Source: Closterium sp. NIES-65
Taxonomy: Eukaryota; Streptophyta; Zygnematophyceae; Desmidiales; Closteriaceae
Length of the DNA stretch: 64,000 bases
Assembly: GCA_948144175.1 (NCBI GenBank)
Contig: CANXME010002317.1
Location: 2,356,001-2,420,000 of the forward strand
Reading direction: 5' to 3'
Each line of letters begins with the position of its first letter. Within the stretch, counting starts at the first letter, position 1. The notes beneath the pieces were generated by a model, which worked only from the letters and a program-made list of their open reading frames with translations, was not told the DNA's origin and did not search any database. Positions 41,955-53,492 of this stretch are shown one piece after another. The position numbers and the translations under genes were made by a program.

Positions 41955-42605
41955 TGGAAAGGAAACTGCCGCTGAAGGAGTGTTTGGATCTGAGCAATGG
42001 AGAGGAGGACATGGATTATGACAAGTAAGCAAAGGGGAGGACGGAGATGAGGAGGGAAGTTCGAGTTGCCTGAAGGGAAGCAGTGTTTGGGTGTGAGCAA
42101 TGGAGAGGAGGACATGGATTATGACAAGTAGATGTTGGGTGGGGGGGTTGAAGAGGCTGACCTTGAGGCGCCGTGGAAAAGAAGCTGTTGCTGAAGCAGT
42201 GTTTGGATGTGAGCAATGGAGGAGGAAGACTTGGATTATGACAAGTAGACCGCCGCTGAAGAACGTACCGTCTGTACGCGCACCGGGGCAGAAAAGAAGC
42301 TGTCTGTCCCTGAAGCAGTGTTTGGTTTGGATGTGAGCAACGGAGAGGAGGACTTGGATTATGACAACTAGGCTGTTGGGGGGGAGAATGAGGAGTCTGA
42401 CATTCAGACATGTCTCAGTGAGCTGCGTGCGTGCAGTAGGCTTAAAGCACAGCCTACTCGGTTGACTCGAACAAAAATCGATTTTGACAACTCGGTTGTT
42501 GGTGGGGAGAATGAGGAGTCTGAAATTGAGGCGCTATGGAAAAGAAGCTGCTGCTGGAGTGCTTGGATCTAAGCAATGGAGAGGAAGATGAGGATTATTA
42601 CAAAC
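41955..42605 (+). repeat. Copies of the FAS1 coding end beyond the stop codon
   Basis: The final segment (LKECLDLSNGEEDLDYDN and TAG or its variants) is repeated at about 41965-42029, 42075-42131, 42185-42248, 42300-42371 and 42545-42600, all downstream of the stop. Several keep the terminal stop codon. Confidence 0.92.
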
Positions 42606-44098
42606 AAAACAGGAGGAGACTACCGTATTGCTGAGGCGCCTAAAAGGAGGGGATGTTTGGATACGAGCAACCAGTGAAGTGGCTGCGGTTCTTCTGCACG
42701 GTTGCTGTTCAGTGCGAAGGTGACTATAAATATTTTTTTTTGCGGAAGCGTGGTAATAAATTGCGATAGAAGGATGATGGTGGTGGAGGGTATAGGCAAA
42801 TCGTGTATTTCACAAGGCTCGGGGCTGCGTTGTTTTCCATCTATATGCAATGCTACCGGTTTTCATAAAAAAACAAGAAATGAGCAATATGAAATGAACT
42901 CCTACAAATGAGCGTCCACACAAGAGCTATACCTTCCAGACGACACTCTCCCACCAACTTAGGCCACCTATATTCGCCTGGCTACTGCTAGACTCTTCTT
43001 TACAAACTCCTTTGCTCACGTCGCCTTTTACCATAACTCCCTGTCAAGATATGTTGCTAGGGTTTAGCCTTAGGAGCCATGCTAGGAGGTAGAGTGTGAG
43101 GGAGTTGGCAATGAAAGAGGACTTCACTATAGAGCTAAGGGTACAAATATGATAGGAAAGGGGGTAATCCACCAAACAGAATGTGATAACTACACTACTG
43201 CTATATCTACATGCAGTTACAATAATATAACTCTGACATCCCCCCTTAACTGCATGCAGGAATAGCAAAGCATAAATCACAACCCGGAAGTGTACTGAAA
43301 GCATTAGCACGCAAGAGCAATGACAACCAGTGCAGCAGTGGCAGAAACAACAACAGAAACCCCTTAGCCAATACAGAAACGAAAGAAAGGTGCATGTGGC
43401 GCAGGTCGCCTGGAGAGCGGCGTGCGGCGGCAACAAGCGGCGGCACAGCAGGCTCAACGGCAGCACCTGCCGCTCAACAGCAGCAAACGAAAGAGACGAA
43501 TTAAGTGGCAACAGGGGCTGCAGCTGGAGGTGCCACAGGAGCAGGGGGTGGCAGTTGCAAATGCAGGGCTGCTGCTTCTGCCACTCTCTCTCATACCCTC
43601 CTTTATCCCCCCTTACCCTCTCTCCCCCCCCCCTCCCCTCAGCAACAATTGCTGCAGGGAGAGAGGAAGAGGGAAGGGAGGGAGGAGCGGCAGGCTCCTC
43701 ACACCCGCCCCCTCCCCCCAACCCCCCCCCCACGACGGAAGGGAAGGGCGGAATCACCCACTGCCGGCGCTGGCGGTCGCGTTGGCGCTAGCGCTGGCGG
43801 CCGTCGCAGCTGCTGGCGGTGGCGCTGGCGGTCCGCGCAGGCGCTGGCGCTCGCGGCTGGCTGCAGCGTTGGCGCTCGCGGCTGGCCGTGGCGCTGGCGT
43901 CCGCGCTGGCGAAGGCGGATCACGGGGCGACGGGGGGAGCGTGACGGACGAAAAGGGCGCACGGGCGCGACGCGAAACGAAGGGCCTGCAGAAAGCGAAA
44001 AACGGGACCCGCGGGGTTCGTCCACGGGGCGATTCGGGGGACCCGCGGGGCGCATTACGGGCGGCACGACGGGTGGGCCCATGATCATTAAAAAAAAA
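42606..44098. other. Region without recognised genes
   Basis: Flank between the fasciclin gene and the transposon block. 43044-43757 is open on the minus strand but low-complexity. 43600-43740 is a C-rich/GA-rich tract and 43750-44060 a GC-rich CTGGCG-like repeat. An A-run touches the proposed transposon end at 44099. Confidence 0.5.
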
Positions 44099-44294
44099 TA
44101 GGTCCCCAGATTGGTTTGAGGGTATGCTGATGGATCAGCGTGCCCCTGCCAACCAGGTGTCCAAATCAGCGTTGGTGGTTTTCAATATACTGATCCTGTC
44201 AGGGTAAAATTTTCCACTGTACTGATCCTTCAGTGTAAAAAAGTCCAAAATAAATATACCTAACCTAACCTACCTAACTAGTACTACTAGAGAA

Positions 44295-47200
44295 CTAGCT
44301 CATGTCATCATCTGAAGAAGAAACGCTACTGCTACTGCTGCCATCATCATCACTCTCACTCAGGGCCTCAGATATCAGGAAAAAAACCCTGAAATTCCTG
44401 ATTTTGGCAGTCGTTTTTTTACCTACACTGAAAAATCAGTGTTGGGATTTTTGTGGGACTGATCTTTTAGCCTTTTTTGTTAGGCCACACTGAAATTTCA
44501 GACTTTTTTTCCCAAGTACACTGATTCCACAACGTTGTAATGAAACTACCACTGAATGCAATTCTGACTTGTTCCGTGTGAATTTGCCCGCAATTACCGG
44601 GAATCTCAGATTCCTGCGGTGCCAGCACTCCATTGGGCAGTTTCGCTGCAGCATAAGCGTTGGCTAATCAGAATGTGGCAACCATGTGGTGCTGGAGGGC
44701 TGCGAGGGTTCCTGCACCGTTGACTGTGCTGGCGAGCTCTGATGGTCCCGTTCCCTCCAATCTAATCTCTCTTGTTTCTTTTCCTCCTGTTTCTCTCTCC
44801 CTCCCTCTCAGCCAGATTCCTCTCGTGCTTTCTCGTCTGCACTATTACATGGCGCCACCAGCACCAGAAACGGCGGGTTGTCTGGAATCGAACCCATCGC
44901 GAGCGCCGCCGAACCTCCTCTAGTCTCGCCGAACACATCGCTCCCGTTCGACGCGATCCGCAGCGCATGCGTCGTCGAATCGTAGCGGGCCTGCGAGATG
45001 CCCGTCGGCGTCGCAGGCCCGCTACGACTCGACGACACGTGGTTTTTCGTGCTAATGGCGACGACCGAAGGCTGCCTCGTCGCCAGCACGAACCGCGGTT
45101 GAAAGGCCATCTGCGTCGCGGGCGGCGCGCATAGCGTCGTGCTGCGCGACGGCATGACCCGCGCATGACCCGCGCGCCCACCGTCCATTCCCCCGCTCCC
45201 TTTACCCCGCACTCCGTCCACTCCCTGTCTCCCCCGGTCGTTCCCCCCCCAACCATGCCAGTCTTCCCTCCTCTCTCCCTCCGATTCTCTCTTTCCCTGC
45301 CTCACCCTGCCTGTCAATCAGGTTCCTCCCCCAAACCCTGCCCCTGCAGCTTCAACGTGTATGTGTCGCAAGCAGAAGTGAAGACGGGGTGTGTGCTGCA
45401 GCAGAGCACTGTCACGTACTGGTGTCCCAAGCTGAGGATGAGAGAGAAAAACCAAAGGCTAAGGGCAGTGATGATAGCACGGCTGGTGATGATTCATGAG
45501 GCATGTTAGCTTAGCAATGTTTCGGAAGGCCGCTACTGACCTATTAATTAAAATAGAGATTTCTAGTAATAACAACCTTTTATATTATTGAACACTGATG
45601 CATCAGCCTTTTTTCAAAGGCAACACTGATATTTCAGGCTTTTTTTGTTAGGAACACTGTCAATCAGGGTTTCTACATAGGGGTACCCTGATGGGTCGAC
45701 GACCCTAAAAGTGAATCTGAGGCCCTGCTCTCACTGTCATCGCCTGCAGAACCACTCATGCCCTCATCTAGCTCCTCCTCCACCTGCACCAGCCGGCGGC
45801 CACTCCCCTTAACAAACTTGGCCTTGGCCCGCTCCTTCTCTGGCGCAGCTTGCTCCTTGCGCTTGCTGGGGCACCTGTTCCTGGTACTCCGCCAGATGTC
45901 CACCACCTTGTCCCAGTCCATGTCGTAGTCGAGCAGCGACATCGCCATCAAATCTCCCAGCTTGGCGTTGCAGAGACTCGTCCGGCGCCACGACTTTATC
46001 ACATTCTGGCGGGAAAACCCGCGCTCGCACTCGACTATGCCGAGCGGCAGTACAGCGACGGCAGCCCACAAACGGACTAGGTTGGGGTAGCTGGTTTGCC
46101 AGTCGCTGGTCTGCAAAATGGCCTTCAAGCCTGCGTGAAAGGGCTGCTCTTCCTTGGGCGCAGTGGAGAGCACCGGCAGGAACGTGCGCAGCTCCGCTCG
46201 AGCTGCACGCTTCTGGACACCTGCCAAACAGGAGAGCACAACCGGGTAGAAAGTCAAGCTCTCAACATGGCAATAACGCAACCACGGAAACGGCTACGCA
46301 TACACGCAGAGCATAGGGGTTCCGTCTCTAGCTCACCTGGCAAGATCGTGTCCCGGTTCTTGGCCTGGAACAGATGGACGAGGCCGTGCAGGTGCTCCTT
46401 GCACTCGGCGTCTCTAGCCTCGGCGCCCCTCGGCCACGAGCGGGGCATGAAGAGCTTCGCCCCGTTCAAGCGCGTCAGGTCTCCCAAGCGCAGCTCGAGG
46501 TTGTACACCAGCTCGCGGGCGAAGGAGCGGCAGCAGGTGTAGCAGCCTTGCATGTCCCCGCTGCTGGTGGTGTATCCCTTCACGGCCTCCTCGTGCAGGT
46601 CGAACTTGTGTACCCGGGCCTCACCATCCTTGTCCACCCCCTCCACAGTCACTTCATGACAGTCCGGGGAGGCGTGCCGCGCGAGGAATGCAGACAGCAG
46701 CTCGCTGGTCCCACCGCCAAACTGCTGGCCACAGTGCAGGTACCGCTGCTCCATGTAAATGATGGTCCGCCTCACCTGGGAGTGCACTGCAGTGAGGTCA
46801 ACCTGCTGGTAGGGGGAGAGTAGGTACACCGAAACAAAAGATAAGTAACTGGGTTTAGAAGATGAGAAAAGCACTACGTAACTCAACACCTCACCTGACG
46901 CTTCTGGAATAGCAAGTTGAGCGCGTTGAGTGCCGTGTGCACATCTGCCAAGAAGAACAGAAAAAAATGAAACTTGAACGACGTCACCAACTGGTACATC
47001 GTCTTGTCCGTCTCCTCGAGCATGACGATGACCGCAGGGAAAACGCGGACGAATCGGGCGATAGCATCGCCCCGACTCAACCAGCGGACCGAGTGGATCC
47101 CCTGGACCTCGAGGTTGGTGTGCGTGAACACCTCCTGCAGCTCCTTGAACTTGCGGTTGTAGTTGCTGGATCTGCCTAGATCTTCCGCCAATGCGCGGAT

Positions 47201-48680
47201 GACCGCGTCAATGATGCCAAGCTCGGGCAGTGCCTTAGCCGCCTCCTTTGCAGCAAGCGCCTCCCTGCCACGGGTAGGAAAGCACAGGTGGGGGTGTTAG
47301 AATTCGCACTGCCACGTTGCACATTTCACACAGCTACAACACCACCACAGCATCAGCTTACCTGTGTGCGATGCAGTGACAAGCCACCACGTGCGGGATC
47401 TCCAGGCGAAGGCGCCCAACGAGGCCCGTGTCGTTGCCTATCATCACAGGTGCCCCATCGGTGCTGATACCCGCAACCTTCTCCAGCGGGAGGTTGATAC
47501 TGTCAAGGAATTTCGTGAGCTTAGAAAAAAGAGAAGCTGCATCACACTTCTCGATGGAGAGGTTAGTTAGGAACTCTGTGGTGACGGCGTGCTCACGTAG
47601 AAAGGTTGCAAACACAATCGTGTGCTTGCCTTTGACGCGGTCCGTACTCTCGTCGCAGGTCAGACCAATAAATGGACTCGAGTTGATGAATTCTCTCTGG
47701 CGCGCACGAAGGTATGTCGCTATTGCGGCGGTTATCTCCTCGAATCCGTACCTGCACGGGCATCAACGGGTGGGGTCAGAGATAGCTGCAAGTACATCAC
47801 AACCCGCTGCCAGTTGAACAAGAGCAGTGTCACTTACGTCGTATAGTACGCACCATAACTGTTCTTTGGGAAGCCCGGGGTGCCACGCTGCGCCAGGTGT
47901 TGGACGAGGTCCACGTACATCTCTATCGGGGCGTCGGACTTAGCGATGAAGAGCGCCGTCTGAAACAGCGCGAGCAGGCGCTCCTTCTCCACGTCTTTCA
48001 CATTCGGGTTGTCGTTAATACGGGCATTTGCTTTGAGAGCCGCCTCGGCTGTCTTCTGTCTGCGCACAGCGCGGCGGTGCTTCCTTGTGCGCTGATGCTT
48101 CCGCATCGCCTGAGTCTGAACATCGGTCGCCCCTTCTCCTTTGGCGCCGAAGTTCGTCCCCGTACCGGCGTGTGCAATGCAGACCTTGCACTTGATTGAC
48201 GGGAACCCTGCTTTATTCTGCAGCAGTACAAGCCACGGGTAGTCGTCAGACCATTGTTTGTTAAACATAGCTAAAGCCTCTTGGTATTTCTCCTCGGCAA
48301 TGTCGGGCAGTTCTGTATCGGAAGACACCTCAACCGCTTTCCCCTTCATTTTACGCTGACGGGCCTTCGGGGAAGAGTTACCCACACCGGACGTTGGTGT
48401 AGCTTGACTGGAACCCCACCCGATCTTGGTCTGGTGGTACCTCACTTTAATACCCCTTTTAAGACGAGGACCTTGCCGAGTAGTTCCGGCAGCGACAGGT
48501 TGACGGTTCCGTGTGGGTTCGGGAGCGGCAGGTGTAGATCCGACAGCGTCAGGAGTTGATGCGGCAGCGACGGGCGTTGATGCGGCAGCGACAGGCGTTG
48601 ATGCGGCAGCGCCACGAGTTGATGCAGCAGCGACAGGAGGTGAAGCGGCAGCGCCTACATGCGTCGAACACTCGCCCTGC
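44295..48680 (-). CDS. hAT transposase (ZNF862/DUF4371-like), interrupted by a smaller hAT element
   Basis: Exons on the minus strand: about 48680-47838 (start unresolved), 47751-47362, 47264-46895, 46805-46337, 46220-45728, with the original end at 44360-44295 beyond the insertion. Exon 1 has a STPVAAA-type repeat region and a zinc-finger-like module (KCKVC, then HQRTRKH). Exon 2 carries the catalytic-core motifs GLTCDESTD and [12 protein letters not shown] and ends ACHCIAHR. Exon 3 includes [15 protein letters not shown]. Exon 5 has the hAT dimerisation signature [30 protein letters not shown] and a basic/acidic tail. A putative ATG at 48857 would need one more intron. The 44361-45727 insertion splits the acidic tail. 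With it present, the frame runs into the insert and stops at 45673, after about 18 foreign residues, so the core stays open. Confidence 0.8.
44361..45727. mobile_element. Non-autonomous hAT element with 8-bp target duplication
   Basis: The ends are CAGGGCCTCAGAT (44361) and its inverted match ending at 45727. The 8-bp sequences outside, 44353-44360 and 45728-45735, are both CTCTCACT, a perfect hAT-type target duplication. The ends resemble those of the host element, so the same transposase may have moved it. Inside are subterminal palindromes (CACTGAAAAATCAGTG near 44426) and a coding-like, high-GC segment (about 44790-45150) that is not transposase. An inverted repeat of 26-bp arms at 44971-44996 and 45011-45036 forms a strong hairpin. 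Confidence 0.92.
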
Positions 48681-49290
48681 GTCTAGATGGTAGGTGCCTC
48701 GGGGCCAGTGGAAGGGAACGGCACGGCTTGAGCTGACGGCGGGACTAACGCGGGAGCAGCGTGAACGCGTCGTAAAAAGTATAAGCCAGTAATAGCGGCT
48801 GGCCTCGTGCCTGCGACGGGCGGAGGGCCGTCACCTGCGGGCGTCGAAACCGCCATGGCTGCTCAGCGCTGGAGAGCATGCCGAGCTTGAGGGAGAAGCT
48901 ACTCCTGCTTCAGCTCGAACATCACTTCCTGCAGGGGTTCACGAGGAGTGCAGGAACAGAATGAGGGAGCAGATGGGGGTACCCCCTCTCCCGAGCTGCG
49001 ATGACGAGGGATCTTGGTCCAGGCCAGGGTTGCCGTCTTCCCAGGCAAGATGACAACACCCCCACTCCACTCTGCCATCCCTGGCGTGTTGGCGTGGACC
49101 CTGCCACCAGTGGTGTGTTGTCTGTGTTCTCATTGGGTAGTTGTGAACTAGGTTAGCCGTTCTCTGGTATTCTGGCTTCCAGCGCGGCAAAACGGTTCGG
49201 CGCGCACTAGCTGTAAATACAGCGCATGTGAGAAGATTCCAAGTGTGTGTGGGGTTTCGTGAATCACGCGAAGGAACAGCCTGTACACGC

Positions 49291-49292
<2 letters not shown>

Positions 49293-49321
<29 letters not shown>
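49293..49321. repeat. 29-base poly-C tract
   Basis: An uninterrupted C run in the subterminal region of the outer hAT element, a likely quadruplex on the opposite strand and a sequencing-error-prone site. Confidence 0.97.
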
Positions 49322-49431
49322 TTTCCCCCGGCCGGTCAAATCCGTTTCAGGGTGACAGCACTGAAGTATACTGATTCCTCAGTGTAACTCGTTCAGAAAC
49401 ACACAAAACCGTCAGTGTGGCAAACTCACAT

Positions 49432-49872
49432 ATTGAGAAAGCTTGCTTTCTTTCTTATCAATTGGCATCGTTCTCATTACAAATGGGGCATCGTTCTCAT
49501 TACAAATGGCGTATTACAACATTTGCATCATCGTTCGACATAAGCTAGTGCGGACTAATAACACTAGCTATTATGTACCCTATCCAAGTGGCATTAGCAA
49601 GGCGGTTTACACTGGGGTGGGTGGTGGGAATGTTGAGTGAGCCGTTTGAAAATTGAGAAACGTGGGTGGAGGGAAATGAGCTCCAACCCACGGTTTTTGT
49701 AGTTGGAGAAGGGCGTTTAGCGCGCTTCGACGATGCCAATTGTGCAGTACAAGCAGCTTCGCTTTCACAATACACAATTTTAAAAAACACTACATGTGTG
49801 TTTAAAAATTATAATATTGAGAAAGCTTGCTTTCTTTCTTATCAATTGGCATCGTTCTCATTACAAATGGGG
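49432..49872 (-). repeat. DIRS/PAT right-hand split repeats B1-A2-B2
   Basis: B1 (49816-49872) and B2 (49432-49488) share the start ATTGAGAAAGCTTGC. A2 (49629-49815) matches A1 at 54815-55000. A 140-base unique segment lies between A2 and B2. This layout suits a circular intermediate resolved by the recombinase. Confidence 0.9.
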
Positions 49873-50907
49873 TCTCTGAGACATGGGCAGCGGGGGCCTC
49901 CGGTTGCGTACGAGTGCCTCTGTGTGTTGCGCCGATGACACCGCATGCGTCGAATCTTGTAGGGTACGGGAGGCTTCGATGAGGGGCTCGACGTATGGCG
50001 TAACATACATTTCCTTTGCTGTGTCGCTTCGCCATCTGCCCAGCCGTTTGAAGACTCTGTCTGGCACTCCCGTGTTGGCTGCTACTGTGGCTGCACCTTT
50101 TCGGAAAGAATGGGTGCCTAGCTGCAACTCTCCAAGGCCAACCTTTGCGAAGGCTTCCTTGCACCAGTTCCGGATCGTAGTGTATGAAGGTGGCCTAGCC
50201 TGGCCCTCGCTGGTTGAACCGTGACCGAAGACACGAATCAATGGTCCCTCTGACCGTGGGCCATAGCCAGCGAGTCGGATGAAGCGTCGGGTGCAGCGCA
50301 CTGGGCAGCAGGGGTCCGCCGTTGCTGCAATGGGTATCCAAGTGCCGTGACCAGCTTGATCGGTCTTGGAGTGTGGTATGAGAATCCACATGACCTCGTC
50401 GTCGAATTGGATGTCTTGCCATTTTATGGCTACTAGGTCAGAGTATCGCAGGAATCCGGAGTACATGAGGATGGGTATCAACCCTTTCTGAAATTGCGCA
50501 GGATCGTCGGACTGCAAGTAGCTCGCGGCCATTTCCTGGACTTGTTGGATCGAGACGGGTTCCTTCAGACGAGTAGGGCGTGGGCAGTGTCGCTTTGCAT
50601 AGTCACGGACTTGGGTGGTGAACGGTCCGGTTGTCGGGCATTTGCTCCCGGTCATGCGATGGGCGAAGCTGACCGCCGAGCAGGTTAGCTGCACTACGGA
50701 CAGGGTGGCTTTGCGTCGGATTGCGTGTACCAGGTATAGCGCGAGGGTCATGTCGGATGCCGGGAGGAATGGAAGGTTCACTTTTGTGCAGAAGGCTCGA
50801 AACTTGGCCCAGTATGGTTCATATGTCCGGATCGTAGAATCGGCGCGGGACTGCGCGAGCATGTTGATCAGTTGGTCGTGTAACTTTGGGAGCAAATCTG
50901 AACACAA
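49861..50907 (-). CDS. Tyrosine recombinase of the DIRS/PAT element
   Basis: 348 codons. Shows the phage-integrase-type fold with SGFLRYSDLVAIKW (first Arg region), a late HSFRKGAATVAA box and an LGRWRSD segment near the end, as in DIRS-element recombinases. In this family the enzyme integrates the cDNA in place of a DDE integrase. Confidence 0.9.
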   Translation of the reverse strand: MCSDLLPKLHDQLINMLAQSRADSTIRTYEPYWAKFRAFCTKVNLPFLPASDMTLALYLVHAIRRKATLSVVQLTCSAVSFAHRMTGSKCPTTGPFTTQVRDYAKRHCPRPTRLKEPVSIQQVQEMAASYLQSDDPAQFQKGLIPILMYSGFLRYSDLVAIKWQDIQFDDEVMWILIPHSKTDQAGHGTWIPIAATADPCCPVRCTRRFIRLAGYGPRSEGPLIRVFGHGSTSEGQARPPSYTTIRNWCKEAFAKVGLGELQLGTHSFRKGAATVAANTGVPDRVFKRLGRWRSDTAKEMYVTPYVEPLIEASRTLQDSTHAVSSAQHTEALVRNRRPPLPMSQRPHL

Positions 50908-50924
50908 GGTGTATATATTTTGAG

Positions 50925-53030
50925 TTAGTCAAATGCCACTCGCAGTGCAATGATTGGGCTGTGCGGTAGTCCCATGCCCGAAAAAGCAGATGAATGGGAC
51001 CCTACGTCTAGGCATTGGCTTCCGTGTGTCAGAGGGATGTGCGCGTGGATGTGTGGTGCCCAAGTGCGTGGGGAGGGTTGCAAGAGTGGCCACCAGCTTG
51101 CGCCTGGCCAGTGCGGAACTATCAGTGTGAGTGATGCATGGGTGCGTTGTGCGTGATGGAGGACGGCTGGGACCAGTTGAGGTGGGGGGAAGGCGAAGTT
51201 GTTTTCAGGTGTCCACGCGATCGAGAACGCATCAACTGCAATGGCTGCCGGGTGGGGAATCTTTGAACAGAAGCGCGGCAGTTGGGTGTTGCGGGAGTTT
51301 GCGAAAAGGTCGATGGAGTGAGGGCCCCAACGACGTTCCAAGATCCGGAACCACGGCGTTTTCAGCGCGTAATCGTCGTGGTCGACCATTTTTGAAAGCT
51401 CGTCGGCGTGTGTGTTGAGCTCGCGCGGAATCCATTCAATGATCAAGCGCGTGCCAAGCGCCATGCATGTTCGGATGATGCTCTTGCATGCCGTTGTGAG
51501 GTCGGGGATGTGAGAGCCGCCTTTGCGAAGGATGAAGAATACGCCCTGGTTGTCCACCCGCACGAGAACGTGTTTTTGCTTGATCTTGTTCGCGTACGTT
51601 TGTAGCGCCCAAAGGACGCCTTCGATCTCCCGTCGCGTGCTGGACGTTCCTCGTAGCGGCTCTGACATGGTTGCGCTAGCTTCTTCGATGCCACCCGGAA
51701 ATGTGGTCAGAGTGGCGCCCCAACCATGAGAGCTGGCATCCACGTGGATTACCGCGTCGTAGCTGTTCTTGACGTGAAAAGGTGCGCCGTTGAAACGGTC
51801 GAACTCCTCGAGCCAAAATTGGAGCTCTTCTGCTGCAGATGGGGGGATAACGACGCTGCTTTTCCATGACGGTGCGTCGTCGATCACTTGTAACATAGCA
51901 TGGCTGAATGCGCGAGCTGTCGCGCCAAGTGCGACACCCATCGATGCGAGCATGCCAGTGATTCTGGCCACGTGGCGGACCGGGACTGGTCGGCATGCCT
52001 TGCTTGCGCTCAGGAGGTTCCGGATGGTTGCATGTAGTGAGGCTCGTCGGTCCAGACCGATGGAGAATCGGCCGGTATCGGTCTCGAGTTCTACGCCCAG
52101 GAAACGGAGACGCTGCGATGGTGACAGTTGTGATTTCTTCGCGTTTATCACAAGGCCTGCCTCTTTAAGATCCAATATCACCCGCTGGCAAGTTGCTTGC
52201 GCGTCCTCTTTGGACTGGCAGAGAAATAAGATGTCGTCCACGTAAGGTACGACTCGGATGCCTTGTTCTCGCCAACGCCGAGCTAGTTGCTTGATGAGCT
52301 GCGTGAAAACGAATGGAGCTGTCGCGAGGCCAAATGGTAGTGAACGGAATGCGTATGTGCGCTTATCAAATTCAAAGCCAAGGAACTTCCAGCACGATGG
52401 GTGGATGTCGATGTGGTGGTAACCAGATTTGAGGTCAATGGAGAACATCCAGTCCCCAACGCGCGCAAGGTCGGCGACGCGGCTGAGCCCTTCGTACTTG
52501 AACTTGGGGATGATCAAGTTGGCGTTGACTTTCCTCAGATCAAGAATGAGCCTGCATTTGTCTTTTTGCTCGACCACGTTGAGTGGACTTATGCATGTAA
52601 GCTCCGTTGCGGCCATCGGAATTGCCGCTCCCGTCTCTATGAGTTCTTGGATGGCGGTACGTGTGAACGTGGCATGCGTGTTTGCCCCGACATGATTGCG
52701 ATCGTGGAAATGTTGCGGTGGGCCGTGGCTCCATGGCAACCAGTAACCCTTGGCGATGACGGAGAGGACAAGGCTGCTGGGGCACCATGAGCTCCACCAC
52801 GCAAATGTCGCGCGAAGACGACCGCGCATGTGTGTAATAGTTCTGTCTGTAACGGCAAATTCGTACGGATCGTCGTGGCATCCCGCCTCGCACCGTCGTG
52901 CTCCTGTACCTTTGAGACCAAGTGGTATAAGCTTTGAGTATTCCACGTTAAAGCATACGTGTGCATGTACTTGTACGGGCAACCATTGATCGAAGGTGTG
53001 AAGAGAATGAACAATTGAATGAAATGTCAA
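50925..53030 (-). CDS. Reverse transcriptase/RNase H of the DIRS/PAT element
   Basis: 701 codons including an upstream extension without an assured start. The reverse transcriptase part has the LDLRKVN, SLPFGLATAPFVFTQL and YVDDILFL motifs; an RNase H-like part starts near VIHVDASSHGWGATL. Located between the gag-like and recombinase frames, as in PAT-like elements. Confidence 0.92.
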   Translation of the reverse strand: MTFHSIVHSLHTFDQWLPVQVHAHVCFNVEYSKLIPLGLKGTGARRCEAGCHDDPYEFAVTDRTITHMRGRLRATFAWWSSWCPSSLVLSVIAKGYWLPWSHGPPQHFHDRNHVGANTHATFTRTAIQELIETGAAIPMAATELTCISPLNVVEQKDKCRLILDLRKVNANLIIPKFKYEGLSRVADLARVGDWMFSIDLKSGYHHIDIHPSCWKFLGFEFDKRTYAFRSLPFGLATAPFVFTQLIKQLARRWREQGIRVVPYVDDILFLCQSKEDAQATCQRVILDLKEAGLVINAKKSQLSPSQRLRFLGVELETDTGRFSIGLDRRASLHATIRNLLSASKACRPVPVRHVARITGMLASMGVALGATARAFSHAMLQVIDDAPSWKSSVVIPPSAAEELQFWLEEFDRFNGAPFHVKNSYDAVIHVDASSHGWGATLTTFPGGIEEASATMSEPLRGTSSTRREIEGVLWALQTYANKIKQKHVLVRVDNQGVFFILRKGGSHIPDLTTACKSIIRTCMALGTRLIIEWIPRELNTHADELSKMVDHDDYALKTPWFRILERRWGPHSIDLFANSRNTQLPRFCSKIPHPAAIAVDAFSIAWTPENNFAFPPPQLVPAVLHHAQRTHASLTLIVPHWPGASWWPLLQPSPRTWAPHIHAHIPLTHGSQCLDVGSHSSAFSGMGLPHSPIIALRVAFD

Positions 53031-53087
53031 CGAATGTGTCGGGAATATTAACGCATGTCAACGCATGTCTCTTCTTCTCCTCGTTTC

Positions 53088-53090
<3 letters not shown>

Positions 53091-53120
<30 letters not shown>
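53091..53120. repeat. 30-base poly-T tract
   Basis: Uninterrupted T run in the spacer between the gag-like and reverse transcriptase frames of the DIRS/PAT element. Confidence 0.97.
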
Positions 53121-53122
<2 letters not shown>

Positions 53123-53492
53123 CCCGTCGTCCACTTGGTAGGACATGGTTGTGCCTGCCCTTAGTGCGTAGGGGCTGATGCCTAGGGCCATGGACACCGT
53201 TGTCCATTGTGCTTTCTCTCATTCTCTCTTTGCCAAAACCATAGGCCTTTAGGAAGGTAGTTTTTATTAAATCAACCAACACACATAGCAATGCTTTCCT
53301 AGCATGCCACCAAGTGGCCAACATATGGGACCGAGGGGTTGTTGTTCCCCTTCCCTATCCTAGGCCCAAGCCTATCCCACCCTTTACTAGGGCTGGCCTC
53401 TTGCCATCGCAAACCCCTAGGGTTGCCCACGGTTTTCGCACTCAAGAGTGCACCGTGCCTAGCGCCCAAGCGCCTAGTCTCATGGCCCGCTC

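Noticed and set aside
43044-44101. Open frames on both strands, Arg/Gly/Trp-rich
   Set aside because: Low-complexity GC repeats and a CT/GA-rich tract; no start context, splice sites or motif.
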